A stretch of 64,000 nt of DNA, from contig OU744724.1 in the NCBI GenBank assembly GCA_916613615.1, positions 19,702,171-19,766,170 of the forward strand, written 5' to 3'. The stretch is from Steromphala cineraria (taxonomy: Eukaryota > Mollusca > Gastropoda > Trochida > Trochidae). Numbering within the stretch: position 1 is the first letter of the stretch; every line of letters starts with the position of its first letter. The position numbers and the translations under genes were made by a program. Under the pieces are notes generated by a model. The model saw nothing but the letters and a program-made list of their open reading frames with translations, was not told the origin of the DNA and did no database searches. Below, one piece after another: positions 11,842 through 24,195 of the stretch.

Positions 11842-12990
11842 ATGCCCCCGAATCAGTGATTCCGGGGGTATATTGTTTTTCACCTGTCCGTCTGTCCGTC
11901 CGTCCGTCCGTCCGTCTGTCCGTTTGTCCACAAAAACTTTAACCTTGGTCATAACTTTTGATTGGTCAGAGCTAGGTCTTTGATACTTGACATATGGATC
12001 CCTTGTGATGAGACCTTTCAGATGACACCATGACATTTGACCTTGTGACCTTGACCTTGACACAGCGAGCATTTTCCGAAAACTTTAACCTTAGCTATAG
12101 TTTCTATACTGTCAGTGCTAGGTCTTTGATACTTGACATGTGTATCCCTTGTGATGAGACCTTTCAGATGACACCATAAATTTTTACCTTGTGACCTTGA
12201 CGTCCGTCTGTCCGTTTGTCCACAAAAACTTTAACCTTGGTCATAACTTTTGATTGGTCAGAGCTAGGTCTTTGATACTTGACATATGGATCTCTTGTGA
12301 TGAGACCTTTCAGATGACACCATGACATTTGACCTTGTGACCTTGACCTTGACACAGCGAGCATTTTCCGAAAACTTTAACCTTAGCTATAGTTTCTATA
12401 CTGTCAGTGCTAGGTCTTTGATACTTGACATGTGTATCCCTTGTGATGAGACCTTTCAGATGACACCATGATATTTGACCTTGTGACCTTGACGTCCGTC
12501 TGTCCGTTTGTCCACAAAAACTTTAACCTTGGTCATAACTTTTGATTGGTCAGAGCTAGGTCTTTGATACTTGACATATGTATCCCTTGTGATGAGACCT
12601 TTCAGATGACACCATGACATTTGACCTTGTGACCTTGACCTTGACACAGCGAGCATTTTCCGAAAACTTTAACCTTGGCTATAGTTTCTATACTGTCAGT
12701 GCTAGGTCTTTGATACTTGACATGTGTATCCCTTATGATGAATCCTTTCAGATGACACCATGATATTTGACCTTGTGACGTTGACGTCCGTCTGTCCGTT
12801 TGTCCATAAAACCTTTAACCTTGGTCATAACTTTTGATTGGTCAGAGCTAGGTCTTTGATACTTGACATATGGATCCCTTGTGATAAGACCTTTCAGATG
12901 ACACCATGACATTTGACCTTGTGACCTTGACCTTGACACAGCGAGCAGGATGCATCCGGGGGCATTCGTGTTTCACAAACACATCTTGTT
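11842..12990 (+). mobile_element. Pearl-like non-autonomous element 1
   Basis: The order is a hairpin (CCCCCGAATC ... GATTCCGGGGG), then a (CCGT)n-type microsatellite at 11885-11925, then a tandem core, then ATCCGGGGGCAT (inverse of the left ATGCCCCCGAAT). It ends with a short hairpin (GTGTTT-CAC-AAACAC) and CTTGTT at 12985-12990. This is the known architecture of bivalve pearl/CvE-type elements, which have been linked to Helitron-like transposition. No protein is encoded. The exact ends and target duplication could not be fixed. Confidence 0.75.
11905..12945. repeat. 292-bp tandem core made of two 146-bp halves, about 3.5 copies
   Basis: The phrase CGTTTGTCCA recurs at 11921, 12213, 12505 and 12797, a constant 292-bp period. 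Inside each monomer AACTTTAACC recurs after exactly 146 bp (11935, 12081, 12227), so the monomer is an internally duplicated 146-mer whose halves have diverged. The plain halves end in TGACCTTGTGACCTTGACC; the alternate halves carry GTCCGTCTGTCCGTTTG instead. Minus-strand open frames of 60-120 codons are reading-frame artefacts of this array. Confidence 0.9.
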
Positions 12991-15410
12991 CTTGTTGATG
13001 CGGACTATTTGCGAACTGGTTCAATATTCTTTTCATGAACGACTCTGCAATTTCATTTTCCCCCTTTTCTATTATCGACTATGGCACAGAACGACATTTG
13101 ACGAACGTTTTGTATGTATTTTTTGGTTTATTTTGTATGCCTTCTTCTTTCGTGTCTTAAAAGTCATAACAACGTCTTCGAGTGGCCACAATTTTGATTC
13201 CCTTGTTTAAAAATAGATTAAGATTTTAGAGCTAACGTGTATCTTGATTCCATGTGTATGTAGCTGGTTCCACCTCACTCAATCGTAGACACATGTTTAA
13301 CTACATGTTTGGCAAACAGTTATTCAATCGATATATTTTCGAAAAGTCAGAAATATTTAAGCAGTTTGACATTCAAACAATATTGGAATTATAACCTGAT
13401 ATATGTAATATATATAAACCATAACAAAATTGAAACTGACAAAAATGAGTCTTTGTGCAACTGGAAATCTAAACGCATATAACTATTACACTTATCATTA
13501 TAACTACAATATATTTATGAAATTGAAACTGGATAACAATGAGTCTATGTGCAATTGAAAATCTTAACGCATATCCAGAACAGCAAAACCATGTGATATT
13601 GCGCGCTAACCTACTTCACTACATTTGTGCGCCATGTGATACATTATACATTATTCCGGTGACAGTGATAAAAACCCCTACAGACAGTGGTAGGAAGGAA
13701 ATCTGGCAAGATGTCAAGGTAGTCTGTCTCACTACAAAGTCTTTTACCACACGTGCTAATAGTTTTGACGAGAATTCGAGTTCATCATATTCGTGTTATA
13801 CATACAAACACGGATGTTTATGTTATGGTCTTCATTACAAACGTGTTCAACCAGAGAGAACACGTAGTTTATACTCAGAGAGAATTTCGTACATACTTTC
13901 ACGATCAAGCAATTATGTTTCTTATCATTTGTGTATTTGGATAGTGTTAACAGCTTTATGATAGTGACAATTGAATTATGCAATTATGCTTTAAGTATTA
14001 AACAACTGTGTTAACCGGCTTAGGGTTCTGAATGCATAGTTCATGTGTTCTTGGAAAGATGTGCAAATTATAATTCGAACAAGTTAAACGTATTTAAGTG
14101 ACATTTAACATAATGTCAGGCTCTAAGAGAAAATTAAAATTAATAAAGTATCTTTAAAAATCAATTTTGAAAACACAAGTCCTTTAGACGTTGTGAAAAT
14201 TTACTAAGAAACAGTGAAACATAGTCAACATCTTGGCTTATCCAAAATTATAAATGTCATGTATACAACTATTAACTACTGTGACGACACTTACACGGTG
14301 TCACATGAGCATCTTTAACATTGTCGTTTAAAACTAACACTGAGATATCTTCTACAGCGAGTATAGTATAGATAATATTTGATATTTTCATATATTTTGA
14401 TGATATTTAAATAGTATGAGTAATTTTTCAAGAGGAGGTGAGTGAAGAATTATATGGTTCCTCCTAATTTTAAAATGTTAATAGACATTTCTTTTGTGTG
14501 TTTGTCAAGTATTAAATATTTAAAACTCGAAAAATAGGTAAGGCTCATGTGTCTGGTCACGGTATGAAAAGGCTAGTCAGTTCAAGTGACTCTAAATGGA
14601 ATTTTATTAAGGGAAACATTGACAAATTGGATGTCAAAGCGTTTTCTAAATAGAACAGTTTTCCATTGAAGGTATTTTTGTTTTATTTGATCATACAAAA
14701 TGTTTATTTCTAGCTATCAATTATCTACGCCCTTCAACAAGCATTTACAGAACTGTTTTTGGAATATTTGAATAATTTAAGTTTCTTTCAAATTCTAATT
14801 ACTTCCTACATGAATAAACAAATAGAAAATAACAGGTAAAACAGCAAAACATTAATGATAGAATAGGAACCACATGAATACAAAACGAATCATAAATAGC
14901 ACACGACATTATACCTCTTGCTGTTCAAGTCATTTTGAATTTTTGAATTTCTTTATTTTCCTTTGGGCAACTGCCAAATGTTTCATTGTGAACCACCAAG
15001 AATATAGCAACAACAATATATTTAACTTTCTCCTTATAAAGAAAATATCATTGGTCACTAGAAATGTTTATATCAGTCAATGAACTATCGATTCTGTTTT
15101 AGCAAATGTTCTTCGAATGGTCTGATATCCACAAAGTCAGTGCACGACCTTAGCTTTGATTCTCTTCTGAATAGTGGATCGCAATGGGACTCCTAGTATT
15201 GATAGAATCAAGTGGAACACCGACATTCCTCCTCTTTTAGTTCTGATTGATGAGGGCGATCTAGTAAAAAGTGTAACAACAAGGCAATAGTTCGCTTCAA
15301 TGGGGCAACACTTCCATCAACATCATCGCCCGTTTGAACTTTTTTCGGGAAGATGATAAATTGTGCAAAACCAATCAATGAATAAAGGTGTTACAAGAAC
15401 AATCACTAAA
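12991..15410. other. Intergenic stretch, no gene supported
   Basis: Overlapping open frames at 13539-13961 (+, 140 codons) and on the minus strand show no recognisable domain and lack any codon pattern I trust. Only the small duplication at 13426-13574 stands out. Confidence 0.4.
13426..13574 (+). repeat. Short tandem duplication, 93-bp offset
   Basis: About 55 bp beginning AAATTGAAACTG and ending ACGCATAT are present twice, 93 bp apart (13426-13481 and 13520-13574), with several mismatches. GAGTCT(T/A)TGTGCAA is shared. Confidence 0.75.
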
Positions 15411-15475
15411 TGTAGCACAGCTGGTAGAGCGTCCGCCCATCACTTGGAAGGCCGGATTTCGAGTTTTGCTGTTCA
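15411..15475 (+). repeat. tRNA-derived SINE head or tRNA relic
   Basis: TGTAGCACAGCTGGTAGAGC is an excellent tRNA D-arm and A box. CCGCCC with GGAAGG lies where an anticodon arm would be, and GGATTTCGAGTTT where the T arm and B box would be. The acceptor stem does not pair and the T loop is degenerate, so this is not a functional tRNA. A SINE promoter region or tRNA pseudogene is the best reading. Confidence 0.5.
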
Positions 15476-16129
15476 CTTACTATACTACATTAAGAACATT
15501 GGTAAGAAAAAGGGTCAATCGATTTACTTGGGAGTGGCATTGTTACTAAAATACCCATGGCCAACGAGTGTCCTTAATGGAAATATGATGAAACAAATGT
15601 CTTCATCTATTTTATTCCTCACAGCGAGCATCAAAGAAGAAATCATTATAAATAGAGATTCTCAAATTAATGTTTTTAGTTTGACCCTTGATATTACATT
15701 TCAGTATATTTTTAAAAAAGCATTAAAGTATTGAACAATTTGTGATAATGTTTTTTGGAAACTTTCGCACAATTTTTATAGTGAAAAGTGTAGGATTTCA
15801 TAGGGTAAACTGACTTAATAATGCTGCCACGTTGTCTATGCTGTCATTAGATGTTTGTACTTAAATTTGACATACACAAAGGATAAATACGTGAAAGGTT
15901 CTCGACAATTCGATAAACTGGGGTACAAAAAGATCTCCATTTAAGGCACCAAAACTTCACATGGGGCTTTAATCTTCCATAAATACTTCAAACCTTTGAT
16001 AATCGGAGACGATTTAGAAATAATTCATCAAAAGACGTGTGACTATTACATCAATATATTTACTTGTACGTATTTACTGTTCTCTCGTTTCACTTATTTG
16101 TTTAAAGATGACTTAGTAAAAGGTATAAT

Positions 16130-16360
16130 TCAACTGATCGTTATGGGCTTTCGTTTTGATATCTGGGCCCATATTCCAATTGTTTATATAAGCTTAATGA
16201 AAATATTTATCTGGCATCTTTCGAATGGTAATCAATAGCTTATCGCGGCTCTCAGTAGGAAACAGATATAGCTTGTCTTGATTTGTAGTAATAACACTTT
16301 CTGTTTGGATATCATATGATAATAGATTTGCCTATATTGTGAAACCAAGCAAGGTTGTGT
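16130..16360 (+). repeat. Dispersed module M1, copy 1
   Basis: This aligns with 24196-24425 across some 200 bp; shared words include ATGAAAATATTTATCTGGC, GTAGTAATAACACT and TTTGGATATCAT. A more diverged copy lies at 20219-20391. No coding frame is conserved. The three copies have the same orientation and lie about 4.0 kb apart. Confidence 0.75.
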
Positions 16361-18051
16361 TAAAACGAACGAATCTGTAAGGAAACTCACAACGCTTTTT
16401 CTAAATTTTATTATAAAATCTGAATAAACTCTTTTAAAACGTGGATTTGATCTCCGTTTCATAAATATTAGTGAATCAATCATTGTCAAAGTGAAGCTAA
16501 ACGTTGATAGAATCTTACATATACATTTCCTAACAACAACTAATCTTCATTATAAAATACATTTCCGATTGCCATGTATATCAAAGGATAAAGTAAAATA
16601 TGTTATTCAAATATCAAATTCATTATCTTCTTTGACATTTCTACATAACCAAAAGTCCTACTAGCAAAGATATTACAAAATGATGAGTAGATGTTATAGA
16701 ATACTGTATCTTAAGCCTGATCAGTAAGAACTGCCAGAAATGAAATCATTTAGGGTCATCGTCGACTTCGAAGCTTCTCAATCGCTAAGAATACTTTTCT
16801 TATTATGCAGATCAAGGACACCATGACATTGTTTGGTGAATGTTTATAAACTTGATTAGGGAATTCTGATTAAGTCTATGGAAAAAAGGTATCAGGTTGT
16901 GAACCCACTGCGTAGCATTCAACTTTAAGATCAATACTGTATTCATCATTATATGAGTCAAAGTAGAGTAACTCGAAAGACTTAATAAATGCTTAGATAA
17001 TTTCTTATGAATATAAGATATTCAAATAGTTGAAAGAAATATAAGTGTTTGATGGTACATAAATCAAAGATCAAGGAGCTCCAGATAGTGTTAACGTCAC
17101 TTAAAAAATAAATACATGTATCCAACATTTCTACTTTATTATTTACTTCCAAAGTGAACATTAACGATTCAAAGGTTTTGAGACTCCGATGTCTCTTTCA
17201 AGCAACCTGATGGTAATCCTGCTTTCTTAAGGTACGTGATTTTTGGCCCGATGGATATCAGGGTATAAGTTCAAACTGAACGCAGAGACGTATACGCTGA
17301 TGTAGCAGCATGATGGTTGTTAATGATTTTTATATTTAGTTTATATGTGTCTTCTTTCTCTGAAAATCCTTCCATATGTGATATACATATTGTGCCAAGA
17401 AAGACAATTCATTTGCGACTAGTCCAGTTTAAGTCATTTCAAAATCTGATGAGAAATCATTCGCTAGCTACTCACGTTTTTCACAATCCCTTGCAACATT
17501 ATAATAATCTAAACCGACTCATGGCCTTGCTGGATTCAAAGTGGAAGACAATATCATATACATGCACATAGAAGTTCATCTTTCATTCCATCAAGTACAT
17601 GTATATGTTTTCAATTTAAATTAAAAGCTAAACAAATTTTAAAACACTTAAGATAATTTCTCGAATTTATTGTACACATACGCTGATACGCGCTGAATAA
17701 ATGATTGTATATAAACACCTTATCTTTATTTATTGTCCTTTCTTTAAACTTGAAAGAAGACTAAATCTTTAAATATATTTTACTTAACAACATTCTATTC
17801 TACCGTTCTTAATGAATTGCCTTTAATTTACATTCAGGGAAGCATGCTACTAATCGACGTTATTTTCTTGATGCAATGACTTAGTTCAATATTTGAAAAA
17901 AAGAGATTTAAATTGTTCGAATTATTAAGCTTACATAAATAATTAAGTTCCAATGTCTTTGACGTGATGAATAGCTTTAGCATCCAATTGATTTCCTGTC
18001 CTACATTTTCAGTGTAAATATTTAGATTTCTTCAAAGAGTTTTGGTTATTT
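16361..18051. other. Intergenic stretch, nothing firm
   Basis: No gene was recognised. About 45 bp near 17.27-17.31 kb (AAACTGAACGC ... CTGATGTAGCAGCATGATG) resemble 33.60-33.64 kb. Confidence 0.4.
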
Positions 18052-18196
18052 AAGGATTGTTTTACATGTTTTGTGCCTCTATCGATGTATAACAGCAACA
18101 AATTGTATAAAATCGCGTAGCGAAGCGTAGCGATTTTATACAAAATTTGTTGCTGTTATACATCGATAGAGGCACAAAACATGTAAAACAATCCTT
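18052..18196. mobile_element. Long near-perfect hairpin (foldback element)
   Basis: The left arm 18052-18116 and right arm 18130-18196 are inverted copies differing mainly by a 2-base gap (ACAAATTGTA versus ACAAATTTTGTA). The loop is GTAGCGAAGCGTA. Arms of about 65 bp this clean indicate recent origin or repair by copying. It could be one end of a longer element: GC-richer DNA follows to about 18.8 kb, and ATAATTACAAAAT at about 18197 has an inverse near 18790. Confidence 0.8.
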
Positions 18197-18663
18197 ATAA
18201 TTACAAAATCAACATTTTAACAAAGTTTTTCCTAATTATTTTCAAAAAATCTGTCATCAATGTCGTGAAATTGTGGTTTGTTACACCAAACAATACAAAT
18301 TTGAATCAAAATTGAGAACTCCATAAACTAAAACGGCCGAAGAATTAATTTCGTTTTCGCAACCATTGACACCCATGCAATCACAATTCGTCTTAACCGG
18401 AATCCACATTTTCGGAATAACCCTAATTAGCATATCACACGACGTTCAAAATGTCCGCCGTTTGCGAGACGCTCGGAGCGAACTAGCTTGAGGACTCGTA
18501 GTTATTAAAATGCAGCCTTTCCGGTGAATGTACGGATTGTTTTAGGGAGAAGCATGTATTTTCTTGTTACAAACGCAGGTGGAGTGTGAAAAGAAATCTT
18601 ATATCTGTCTTTGCAACAGAACGTAACTCTCAACTGTCAAAACCGGACTATTGCGTCAGGTGA

Positions 18664-18677
18664 TTGTGACGTCACAA
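18664..18677. promoter_or_regulatory. CRE palindrome
   Basis: TTGTGACGTCACAA is a perfect 14-bp palindrome around the CREB/ATF consensus TGACGTCA, inside the GC-richer block to the right of the 18.1-kb hairpin. Function is inferred from the motif only. Confidence 0.35.
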
Positions 18678-18802
18678 GGAATGAATGCACATGGTATGGT
18701 TGCACATTTTTCTGCATTTATCAAGAAATGGCAGCAGGTTTTTGAGCGCTCTCGTCCAATCAGAATCGCGGAAATTGGTGTAACAAAATCATTTTGTAAT
18801 TA

Positions 18803-19620
18803 TTTCACTTTGAAAACATCATTACTCCTGTAATATGGTTTTCCCACCAATTAATGCTTTGAATATATCAGAAGGAGCGTTTTATGTTTATTTCTTAAAG
18901 AAAACTCGAAATAAGTTTGAAAACAACATCAGTCATCAGCCAATGCGGACCATTTCAAACTAAATGAAACTTTGGAGGGAATTTTGTAAAATGATTAAGA
19001 ATTGAATATGACATTCGTGCTATAGGCTCAGATATTATTGTCAATTAAAGACATATTTTTAGAAAGGAATTGTTAAGTAGTTAACCAAGTATAAAGTAAA
19101 CTATCAAACAAGATTCTAAGTCAGATTAAAATAGCCAGGCTGATATTGTTTGAGACAATTGGAGCATCCTTTCATTAGGCGACATTGTTATCAACAACAA
19201 TTGCAAGAACAGTGCTGATGTCTAGCAAGATGCGATTAAGATTAGATAACATCGTAACCTTAAGGAATAATGCAATAAAAGGTTTTAGACTCTTGTAGAG
19301 AAGGTTGATACATATGTCAAATCATTTTAATTAATACCTTATTCTTAACATCAGTTAACAACGGAAAACAGTATTTAGTTTAACAGATCAATCATGTCAT
19401 ATCACATCATATCATATCATATCATATCATATCACATAGTAAAAGTGACCTATTGGCAATACCAAATCGATTTGGCAAATATTTTCATATTCTGGGTACA
19501 CAGGGATATCAACTACCAAGGTACAACCTTTATATGAATGAAAGAAACCGACACTTTTGATCTATAAAAGGGTAAAAAACAACAACATATATATATGATT
19601 ATGTGAGCGTAATTTTCCGG
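18803..19620. other. Intergenic stretch
   Basis: No gene is supported. About 75 bp near 19.16-19.24 kb (GCATCCTTTCA ... GAACAGTGCTGATGTCT) match 25.42-25.50 kb, a second marker of the old duplication. A pentanucleotide repeat lies at 19398-19438. Confidence 0.45.
19398..19438 (+). repeat. (ATCAT)n pentanucleotide microsatellite
   Basis: About eight copies of ATCAT, with ATCAC variants at both ends. Confidence 0.9.
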
Positions 19621-19870
19621 CAATCCGATTGGTCGAGAACCGGTCACGTGACAGTCAACAGAAAGTGATATTGACTTGACCCCCGTGACCCCGAGTCCGA
19701 CCAAAAGTGATATTGACTTGAGTTACTAAAAATAGAGCCGATGACGTCAATCCGTTGTTTCATGACGTGATGCTATTGTTATCATAACGTCATTGACCCG
19801 TTCTTGCTGCGTCCTCGGTCAATATTGTTTTCCTCTGGTCTATAAAAACATGTATTGACCTCATCACCAG
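19621..19870 (+). promoter_or_regulatory. Promoter-like block: CCAAT, E-box, CRE-like sites, TATA
   Basis: In order it holds CGATTGGTCGAG (CCAAT box type), CACGTG, two copies of AAAGTGATATTGACTTGA, TGACGTCA (19742-19749), ATGACGTGAT, AACGTCATT and TATAAAAA (19841-19848). CTGGTCTAT before and CCAGTCTAT after the TATA motif form a direct repeat. No downstream coding region was found, so this may be the promoter-bearing end of a transposon rather than of a host gene. Confidence 0.4.
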
Positions 19871-21534
19871 TCTATAATTGTATAATGTTCATCTTGATCT
19901 ACATCGACTTTTCATAAACTTTCTGTAGATGGCAATTCAGAAAATTTTAAGTTATTTGAAGGTACTGATAATTATTTGATATCAGCGTTTAATGACATAA
20001 ACTAAGTCCTAATTTCGGTTCAAATAGATACCAGTGACGATCAATCCTGCGCATCGAGCACTCGCTTCATAAAACTGTGTCAGTAGAAGAATTTGACTAT
20101 TTGAATAAACTAAATTTATCTCTTCTGCTTGTTTGACGTAGAATATCATTTTCCTTGAGTACAGTGGATGCTATGTGATTCAATTACGTCTTTTTGGCTT
20201 TAGTTTAGTTATCTGAAGCGATATCCCAACTGTTTACTCATCCCAAACGAAAATATTTTATTTGGAAATCTTTCAAGTGTTTATCCCCATCTATTGATAG
20301 CTATCAATAAGAGGCGAATACCACTTGCTTTGATTCGCTGTAATAATATCATGCTGTTTGGAATCGATATGATAACAGTCCTACCTCATCGTCCCAGCAA
20401 AAGTGTGCTGATAATTTTTGCAAGACTTCTAACCTGTTTCAACGATGATAAAGGGAGATTGGAAATAATTTTGTTTAATTAAATAAATTTATTATATACA
20501 GACCGAGTATGTAGAAGTCAAATCATAATCCGAACAACAATATTCTATGTTTAAGTCTTGTGTCCACCTGACTGTCTGTCTGAATAAGTAGATCCATCTT
20601 TAAATATGGTGAAAGGTTGTAAAACGTTATGAATATATATTAGGTTATCATATCATATGAGCTGACGAATTATAATAAAATCTTAATGGGGATCGGCGTT
20701 AGAGCTTTTTGATATGTGGCATCATAACACAGGCAACATGCATTCATTTTGTCCTTCAACTGTTACTTACATCTGGTTTTCCTGTTATTAGTTATGAAAT
20801 TCCATCGAAACAGTAAGATTGATAGCTAGCACTTGCCTATGAACATCTCAGCTACTTTGTCATATTTCCGCAGCAGCAATATCACTGAGTGGTAACGTAC
20901 CCCGGAAATTGCTGATCCCGAAGCGAGGGAAGATGGCAGAGGCATTTTTAGGGTTTTTAAATGCAATAGGCTACAGGTAAATGCTTGCTGTGGATAGTAG
21001 TTCACATACAAATTTGAATTACTTACTGACAGGTCTTTCTTATGTTACTATTATCGAAAATCAGCAGTGTGGTCGCAACAGAAAGAGTTATAGGGAACAG
21101 TATTTGACCAATTTCAATATTTTCGTGTCATTTTAGAAGGTTAATCTATGTTAAAAAGAAATTCTAGAACGTTGTGCACTTTCTTGATACCCCGTGATTG
21201 TGTAATTATGAGAGAGAAATGAGTAATTTGACAAAATAGTTGAACTCGAGTGGTATGCGTATTGAAGATCGTAATATGCACCACTTGAGTGACAATTATT
21301 AGCTATTTCAGAAACTATTTTTTCATTGACTAAAAGAAACGTGGAATCAATTTTAGAAAAGTTAGATTCACCTTTCTGAATATATTAATAATCTTTCGGT
21401 AACATTTCAGTTAAGATTGATTAGTTTAAGATTCGCTATCATTTAGATATACTACTAACACAAACACTACTGATAATAGCCTCAGAGCTTTTCCAAACAT
21501 AAGATTTCATGAGTTTCATAAGAGATTCTTCTAG
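19871..21534. other. Intergenic stretch with M1 copy 2
   Basis: Apart from the diverged module at 20219-20391, no gene or repeat was recognised. Confidence 0.4.
20219..20391 (+). repeat. Dispersed module M1, copy 2 (most diverged)
   Basis: GCGATATCCCAACTGTTTA opens the match to 24232 and ATACCACTTG ... GCTGTAATAAT continues it. It sits about 4.05 kb after copy 1 and 4.01 kb before copy 3. Alignment is by eye and gapped. Confidence 0.6.
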
Positions 21535-21800
21535 ATATGGTTCTGCAGCACCATTTCAGATGGAAGACCAATTTGTGCAAGAACGGTCAGGAATTGTCTG
21601 CAAAGTGACGACGTACAGCAATCCATTCATTTTTTGCAACGTCACCGAGATACACGTGTTTGATGCGATGATAGACAGCATTCAGTACAGAAGGAGAGAC
21701 TGGGATGTTTTTTGTTCTCAGAAGAGTCTTGTGTTCATCTTGACAGTAGCACCGGGCGTTAACGTGCTTATCGTCACCCTGGCGAAAGTCATTTACCTAA
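21535..21800 (+). pseudogene. Decayed Tc1-type transposase fragment
   Basis: From 21562 one frame reads GRPICARTVRNCL, matching the second helix-turn-helix signature of Tc1-family transposases (xxISARTVRNRL). The same frame later gives RHRDTRV then a stop, FSEES at about 21715-21729 (the FSDES block holding the first catalytic Asp, here Glu), and a stop shortly before RAYRHPGE. A neighbouring frame supplies RRRDW just before FSEES, so at least one frameshift is present. The catalytic domain after this point is missing or unrecognisable. It is not derived from the intact copy at 62.9 kb, which has different residues at these places. Confidence 0.65.
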
Positions 21801-24195
21801 TATCATTATCGATGTGGTCACAATCGATACCGATTTGTAAACTGAATGTATACCTATCCTTGACAGTAAGGTTATGCATTACTGTTGACCTTGACTGGGA
21901 AGTTGTTGTTGCAATAACAATTTGACAGTGACCTTGGTTGAGCAACTATAGATTGATACATGAAACCATTCGCTTTGTATACTCACAAAATTATTTGATT
22001 ACGTAGTGACGTTTTCTCCTAGTATTTTTGCTTCAACTGATGCACACGAAGACAAGTAGACAAATGATAAAAAACAAGCATTTCCTTGTATGATCTGAAA
22101 GATTTACCAATAACCTGGAATCTCGGTACTTCTGCTGAACCTCTGAATGGTAATCCAGTGTTGCGCGAGAGATGTATTTAAATTTAAAAGGGTACACTAT
22201 TACAAATGTCGTTTCTTCATTTATTACAGAATCAATAACGTGTTAACATCTATCAAACCTGAAACAGGCAAATAGCACTTGTTCTTATTAAAACACAAAA
22301 CTCAGGTGAAACTTTCACACCTTGATTAGTACTTATAAGCAGGATTACAGCAGCCATTTTCCAAATATTTTGTGTTTTACAAGTTTCTTATCTCCTTTTA
22401 CAACCTGTAACATAATAAAGGGTCTTGGTCGATTTTAATTTTTTTAAATACAATCTATAGATGATAGAAACCATTTTGGCACGCGTTAATTAGAGCCTAT
22501 AGAATATCAAAGAAACATTGAGTGTCTCTCTGTTTGAGAAAAAATGTGATTGACAGGGAAACGAAATGTGTGTCTGTATCGAGCTAATAGATCGTTACCT
22601 GCGTCCAGACAATCGTTAAGGTCTCAACACTATTCAATTATCATAATGGGGTCTAAATGACGTTGCAATGCTATCTTTATTAAATGTTTTTTGGTTTGGC
22701 TTTCTAATGTAGTTTTTCGTGATTAAAAAACAAAAAAAATTGAGAGAAGTGATAAAAACTTTGATATTCACATTATTTAATGCAAACTTCAACAATAAGC
22801 ATTTGAGGCGTGTTTGTCTTCGTGTAGTGGTTTCAAATGTGATTCAGCCACAAACTCTTAACGTAAACCCGGAACCACTAAATTTTTTCATGAGACCTTA
22901 AATGCTATTTTATTTCAAAGCTCAAAATATAGGCCATTATAATGTTCTCAGGAAAGGAAAGACAAAGGCAATTTTAGTTGACGTTTTCAACGACGAAATA
23001 TTCCCTTTTCTTGTGACCGAACGTACATGTACGATATATTCAACAATGCTAAATGCACCAAATAAAACCACGAAGACTTTGTTCTCATGACATAAGTGTC
23101 TCTGTTTACAATTAACGTTCATTCAACGTTAACCAATAATATTTGTTAATGCATCGCTTGTCTTGCCATATAACATTAATAACTTATAGATATTTAAATG
23201 TTTTCTGTGCGTATTCTTGAGTTGATTGGTAATCATTTCTCAGAATTTCTTACCGCTTCTAATATCCAGTGACAACTAAAGATTAAACGCGGAAAAAGCC
23301 GAAGTGATCTTATCAGTTTCGTCAGCACAAGCTATGCAGTCGTCCTAATGTATCTTTAAAACTCACCTACATGGATACACTAGCGTAGCTAGGAAGTTAA
23401 AGTTTACAAGAACCATCAGATAGAACAGTCTGATTGTCTGACGTCTATGGAAGAAACGCGTTCAGAATATTCATCACATAACATTTGTGTAAAAAGAGAT
23501 TTAATTCTACTACTATGAAATATTTTTTGAGTTTAAGATATGAACAAAATAAGACATTTTATAATGCACCTTTCTGTTCTCTGTTTGGGAATACAGGACT
23601 GGACAGCAAACGCATTGTGTAGACTAAAAAGTCAATCGATGTATTTCGAAGCCCATGGTTATTATATACACCTATACCTATACCTATATCAAACGTCATC
23701 TTATGAAAAGATGGACAAATCGATGTGTTCATATATTTTAATCATCAGCATAAGAATTACAAACAAATATATATAAATGGATATAATCTTTTCTTAGCGT
23801 GACATATCACATTGTTTTGAAAAATGACCAATGAAATATTTTAAAAATATACATTCTACAAATCTCTAGTAAACTAGTGTATCATAGATTTGCCTCAAGT
23901 ATCATGATTTTTTTTTCTCATAAAATAAGGTGAACTATTAGTGCCCCATTAATTAATGGAGACGTGGTTACTGAAAAATTCGACTTGCATATAGTTGAAT
24001 TTGAAATAAACATATATACAAATATGAACGGAACCCTCAAGAATATGACATCACTGAAGGCCACCGCATCCTTACCTAAGGAACTGCAACTCAAATTCGA
24101 TATTATGCATATGTCAACCTGACATCAATATATTTGATCGTAAATGATATTTATTCTTTCATTTCACTTACAAAATTGACTTCTGAAGAACAACA
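21801..24195. other. Intergenic stretch, nothing recognised
   Basis: Open frames of 60-80 codons on both strands look like chance. A short CTATAC-type repeat lies near 23.68-23.70 kb. Confidence 0.4.

Noticed and set aside
11701..13036. Repeated minus-strand open frames (MLAVSRSRSQGQMS-type) as a small protein family
   Set aside because: They follow the 292-bp tandem core of a transposon; the repeated peptide is a by-product of the DNA repeat.
13539..13961. 140-codon open frame as a hypothetical gene
   Set aside because: No recognisable domain, overlapping open frames on both strands, and AT-driven composition. It cannot be told from chance.
15411..15475. Functional tRNA gene
   Set aside because: The D arm is good, but the acceptor stem does not pair and the T loop departs from the consensus.
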